Source of the DNA: Devosia equisanguinis
GTDB taxonomy: Bacteria; Pseudomonadota; Alphaproteobacteria; Rhizobiales; Devosiaceae
Assembly: GCA_945888565.1 (NCBI GenBank)
Contig: CAMDAL010000244.1
Span: 1 to 6,467, forward strand
Direction: 5' to 3'
Length of the DNA: 6,467 nt
Made by a program: the position numbers and the translations under genes. Under the pieces are notes generated by a model, which searched no databases, had not been told where the DNA came from, and saw only the letters and a list, made by a program, of their open reading frames with translations. This document shows, piece by piece, positions 5,218-6,467 of this stretch. Positions within the stretch are counted from its first letter, which is position 1; each line of letters begins with the position of its first letter.

Positions 5218-5260
5218 CGCGTTCAGGAAAAGTCGTTTGCGCTTTTCCGGTTCGAACGCG
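5218..5260 (+). repeat. Strong intercistronic hairpin between cbtB and cbtA
   Basis: Two nested 7-bp perfect stems are visible: CGCGTTC (5218-5224) with GAACGCG (5254-5260), and GGAAAAG (5226-5232) with CTTTTCC (5242-5248). One base is bulged on the left, five on the right, and the loop has nine bases. It lies within the 74-nt gap between cbtB and cbtA, ending 22 nt before the cbtA start. It could stabilise or process the mRNA and so set different levels for the two subunits. No T-run follows, so it is unlikely to be an intrinsic terminator. It may also be a copy of a dispersed palindrome. Confidence 0.6.
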
Positions 5261-5282
5261 TGGCCAAGAGACAAGAGACTTC

Positions 5283-6044
5283 ATGAAACTCTTCCAGCGA
5301 ATTTTCTTCGCTGCGGTCCTAGCCGGACTTGCAGCTGGCCTTGCCATGAGCGCCGTCCAGCAGTGGCGCGTCGCTCCCCTCATCATGCAGGCCGAGGTTT
5401 ACGAATCCGCCGAGGGCGACGGCCCGGCCGCGCACTCGCACGAGGCGTCCACTCCGGCACATGATCATGCCGAGGCCGCGTCGGGTCATGTCCACGACGA
5501 AAACGCCTGGGCCCCGCAGGATGGTGCCGAACGCATCTTCTACACCGTGCTTGCCAACGTCCTCGCCTCGATCGGCTTCGCCATGCTGCTCGCCGCCGTC
5601 TCGGTGCTCGCCAACCTCGAGTTCACCGCCAGGAACGGCGTGATCTGGGGCCTTGCCGGCTTCTTCTGTATGCAACTCGCCCCGGCCTTCGGCCTCCCCC
5701 CCGAACTCCCCGGCATGCCCGCCGCCGACCTCGCGGCGCGGCAAGCCTGGTGGGTCGCCACCGCGCTTGCCACCGGCGCCGGCATCCTCGCCATCGCCAA
5801 GCTGCGCAACTGGACCGGCATCGTCATCGCCGCCGTGCTGATCCTCGCACCGCACGTTTGGGGCGCGCGCCAGCTTTTCGCCGAGCATGCCTCGGCAGTT
5901 CCGGCCCATCTGGCGACGCAATTCGCCGCCAACTCGCTGTTCACGGGCGCCGTGTTCTGGCTGATCGCTGGCCCGCTGCTTGGTTGGCTCAACGAACGCT
6001 TGGCTCGCATGCCCGCCTTCGCCCTCAAGGGATTTCCCGCATGA
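5283..6044 (+). CDS. cbtA: CbtA, membrane subunit of predicted cobalt transporter
   Basis: This 253-residue membrane protein matches CbtA. It opens with MKLFQRIFFAAVLAGLAAGL and the typical first helix, followed by an AVQQW motif. An extramembrane loop at about 45-80 is His-rich (H51, H53, H60, H62, H69, H71) and could bind or filter metal. Five further hydrophobic segments follow at about 85-110, 118-135, 154-172, 176-192 and 216-236. Length is normal for the family. Only a weak purine-rich ribosome site (AAGAGA near 5266) precedes ATG. The stop overlaps the cobW start by ATGA. Its role as the main cobalt permease with CbtB is predicted from B12-riboswitch linkage across alphaproteobacteria; as far as I know the transport activity has little direct biochemical support. 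Confidence 0.92.
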   Translation: MKLFQRIFFAAVLAGLAAGLAMSAVQQWRVAPLIMQAEVYESAEGDGPAAHSHEASTPAHDHAEAASGHVHDENAWAPQDGAERIFYTVLANVLASIGFAMLLAAVSVLANLEFTARNGVIWGLAGFFCMQLAPAFGLPPELPGMPAADLAARQAWWVATALATGAGILAIAKLRNWTGIVIAAVLILAPHVWGARQLFAEHASAVPAHLATQFAANSLFTGAVFWLIAGPLLGWLNERLARMPAFALKGFPA

Positions 6045-6467
6045 CCACGACCGAAAAGATCCCCGTCACCGTCATCACCGGCTTCCTCGGCGCCGGCAAG
6101 ACCACGCTGGTTCGCCACCTGCTTGCCCACGCCAAGGGTAAGCGAATTGCCTTGATCATCAACGAGTTCGGCGAACTCGGCGTCGACAAGGAAATCCTCG
6201 CCGGCTGCGGCGACGAAACCTGCCGCGAAGAGGACATGATCGAGCTCAGCAACGGCTGCATCTGCTGCACCGTCGCCGACGAGTTCATCCCCACCATGCA
6301 GGCGCTGCTGGCCCGGCCCGACCGGCCTGACCACATCGTGATCGAGACCTCCGGCCTCGCCTTGCCGCAGCCGCTGATCCGCGCCTTCAACTGGCCGGAG
6401 ATCAAATCGGAAGTCACCATCGACGGCGTGGTCACGGTCGCCGACGCGGCGGCGCTTTCCGAAGGCC
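6041..6467 (+). CDS. cobW: CobW, COG0523 P-loop GTPase of cobalamin synthesis (truncated by window end)
   Basis: The first 142 codons of a CobW-type G3E GTPase are present; the gene continues past the window edge. Walker A is GFLGAGKTT (14-22), the switch region has NEFGELGVD (41-49), the metal-binding CxCC motif is C73-I-C-C76 in LSNGCICC, and ETSG (102-105) forms the Walker B-like segment. An additional C56-x4-C61 pair within the CGDETC insert is typical of CobW proper rather than zinc-regulated COG0523 paralogues. CobW is required for aerobic cobalamin synthesis and is thought to deliver cobalt to the CobNST chelatase. The ATG overlaps the cbtA stop by four bases (ATGA), making this an operon under the upstream riboswitch. 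cobN would be a usual next gene, but that cannot be seen here. Confidence 0.95.
   Translation, partial: MTTTEKIPVTVITGFLGAGKTTLVRHLLAHAKGKRIALIINEFGELGVDKEILAGCGDETCREEDMIELSNGCICCTVADEFIPTMQALLARPDRPDHIVIETSGLALPQPLIRAFNWPEIKSEVTIDGVVTVADAAALSEG

Noticed and set aside
5540..6334. Minus-strand 264-codon ORF opposite cbtA and cobW
   Set aside because: It is the antisense shadow of two clearly identified genes in an operon.
328..6467. A wholly new multi-gene defence or biosynthetic system
   Set aside because: All the larger genes except the exported protein at 4158 fall into known families (ZnuABC, Zur, DUF486, CbtAB, CobW). Only the small ORF and the exported protein remain undescribed, and they do not form a system of their own.

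Overview
The window reads as chromosomal DNA from a GC-rich alphaproteobacterium, most likely of the order Rhizobiales (now Hyphomicrobiales), with Devosia-like relatives a reasonable guess. The clues are very high G/C at third codon positions, a Zur-type zinc operon, the CbtB/CbtA/CobW cobalt-cobalamin set under a B12 riboswitch, and an intergenic palindrome of a kind I associate with that group. The genus is inference, since no rRNA or other marker gene is present.

Layout. (1) Bases 3-146 (+) are the last 47 codons of an IS5-superfamily DDE transposase cut by the window edge. They are followed at about 164-231 by a composite palindromic intergenic repeat. (2) Bases 328-3574 (-) form a compact zinc-uptake operon, transcribed leftward as small ORF, znuC, znuB, znuA, zur. 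The genes overlap or are closely spaced. A palindrome resembling a Zur box (3598-3615) lies just upstream of the first start. The first cistron is a 43-residue His-rich single-span membrane protein that conventional gene calling would miss or absorb into a false N-terminal extension of ZnuC. (3) Bases 3685-4041 (-) encode a small four-helix DUF486/DMT-like membrane protein, and 4158-4760 (+) an exported protein that I do not recognise. (4) Bases 4757-6467 (+) form a cobalamin-controlled cobalt unit: a putative promoter, a full cobalamin riboswitch (about 4794-4979, with a P13 hairpin over the ribosome binding site to 5025), cbtB, an intercistronic hairpin, cbtA, and cobW, which runs off the right edge.

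How the parts work together. In the zinc operon, ZnuA captures periplasmic Zn(II), ZnuB is the permease and ZnuC the ATPase. Zur, the last gene, should repress the whole operon when zinc is sufficient, giving negative feedback. In the cobalt unit, cobalamin binding to the leader RNA should favour docking of a CCACC loop onto a GGTGG loop that sits over the cbtB translation start. This would shut off CbtB/CbtA, a predicted cobalt transporter, and possibly CobW, a metal-handling GTPase of B12 synthesis. Both units are rich in His clusters that could bind metal. I see no CRISPR array, tRNA, rRNA or phage gene. The core genes belong to known families; the least described items are the small ORF upstream of znuC and the exported protein at 4158-4760.
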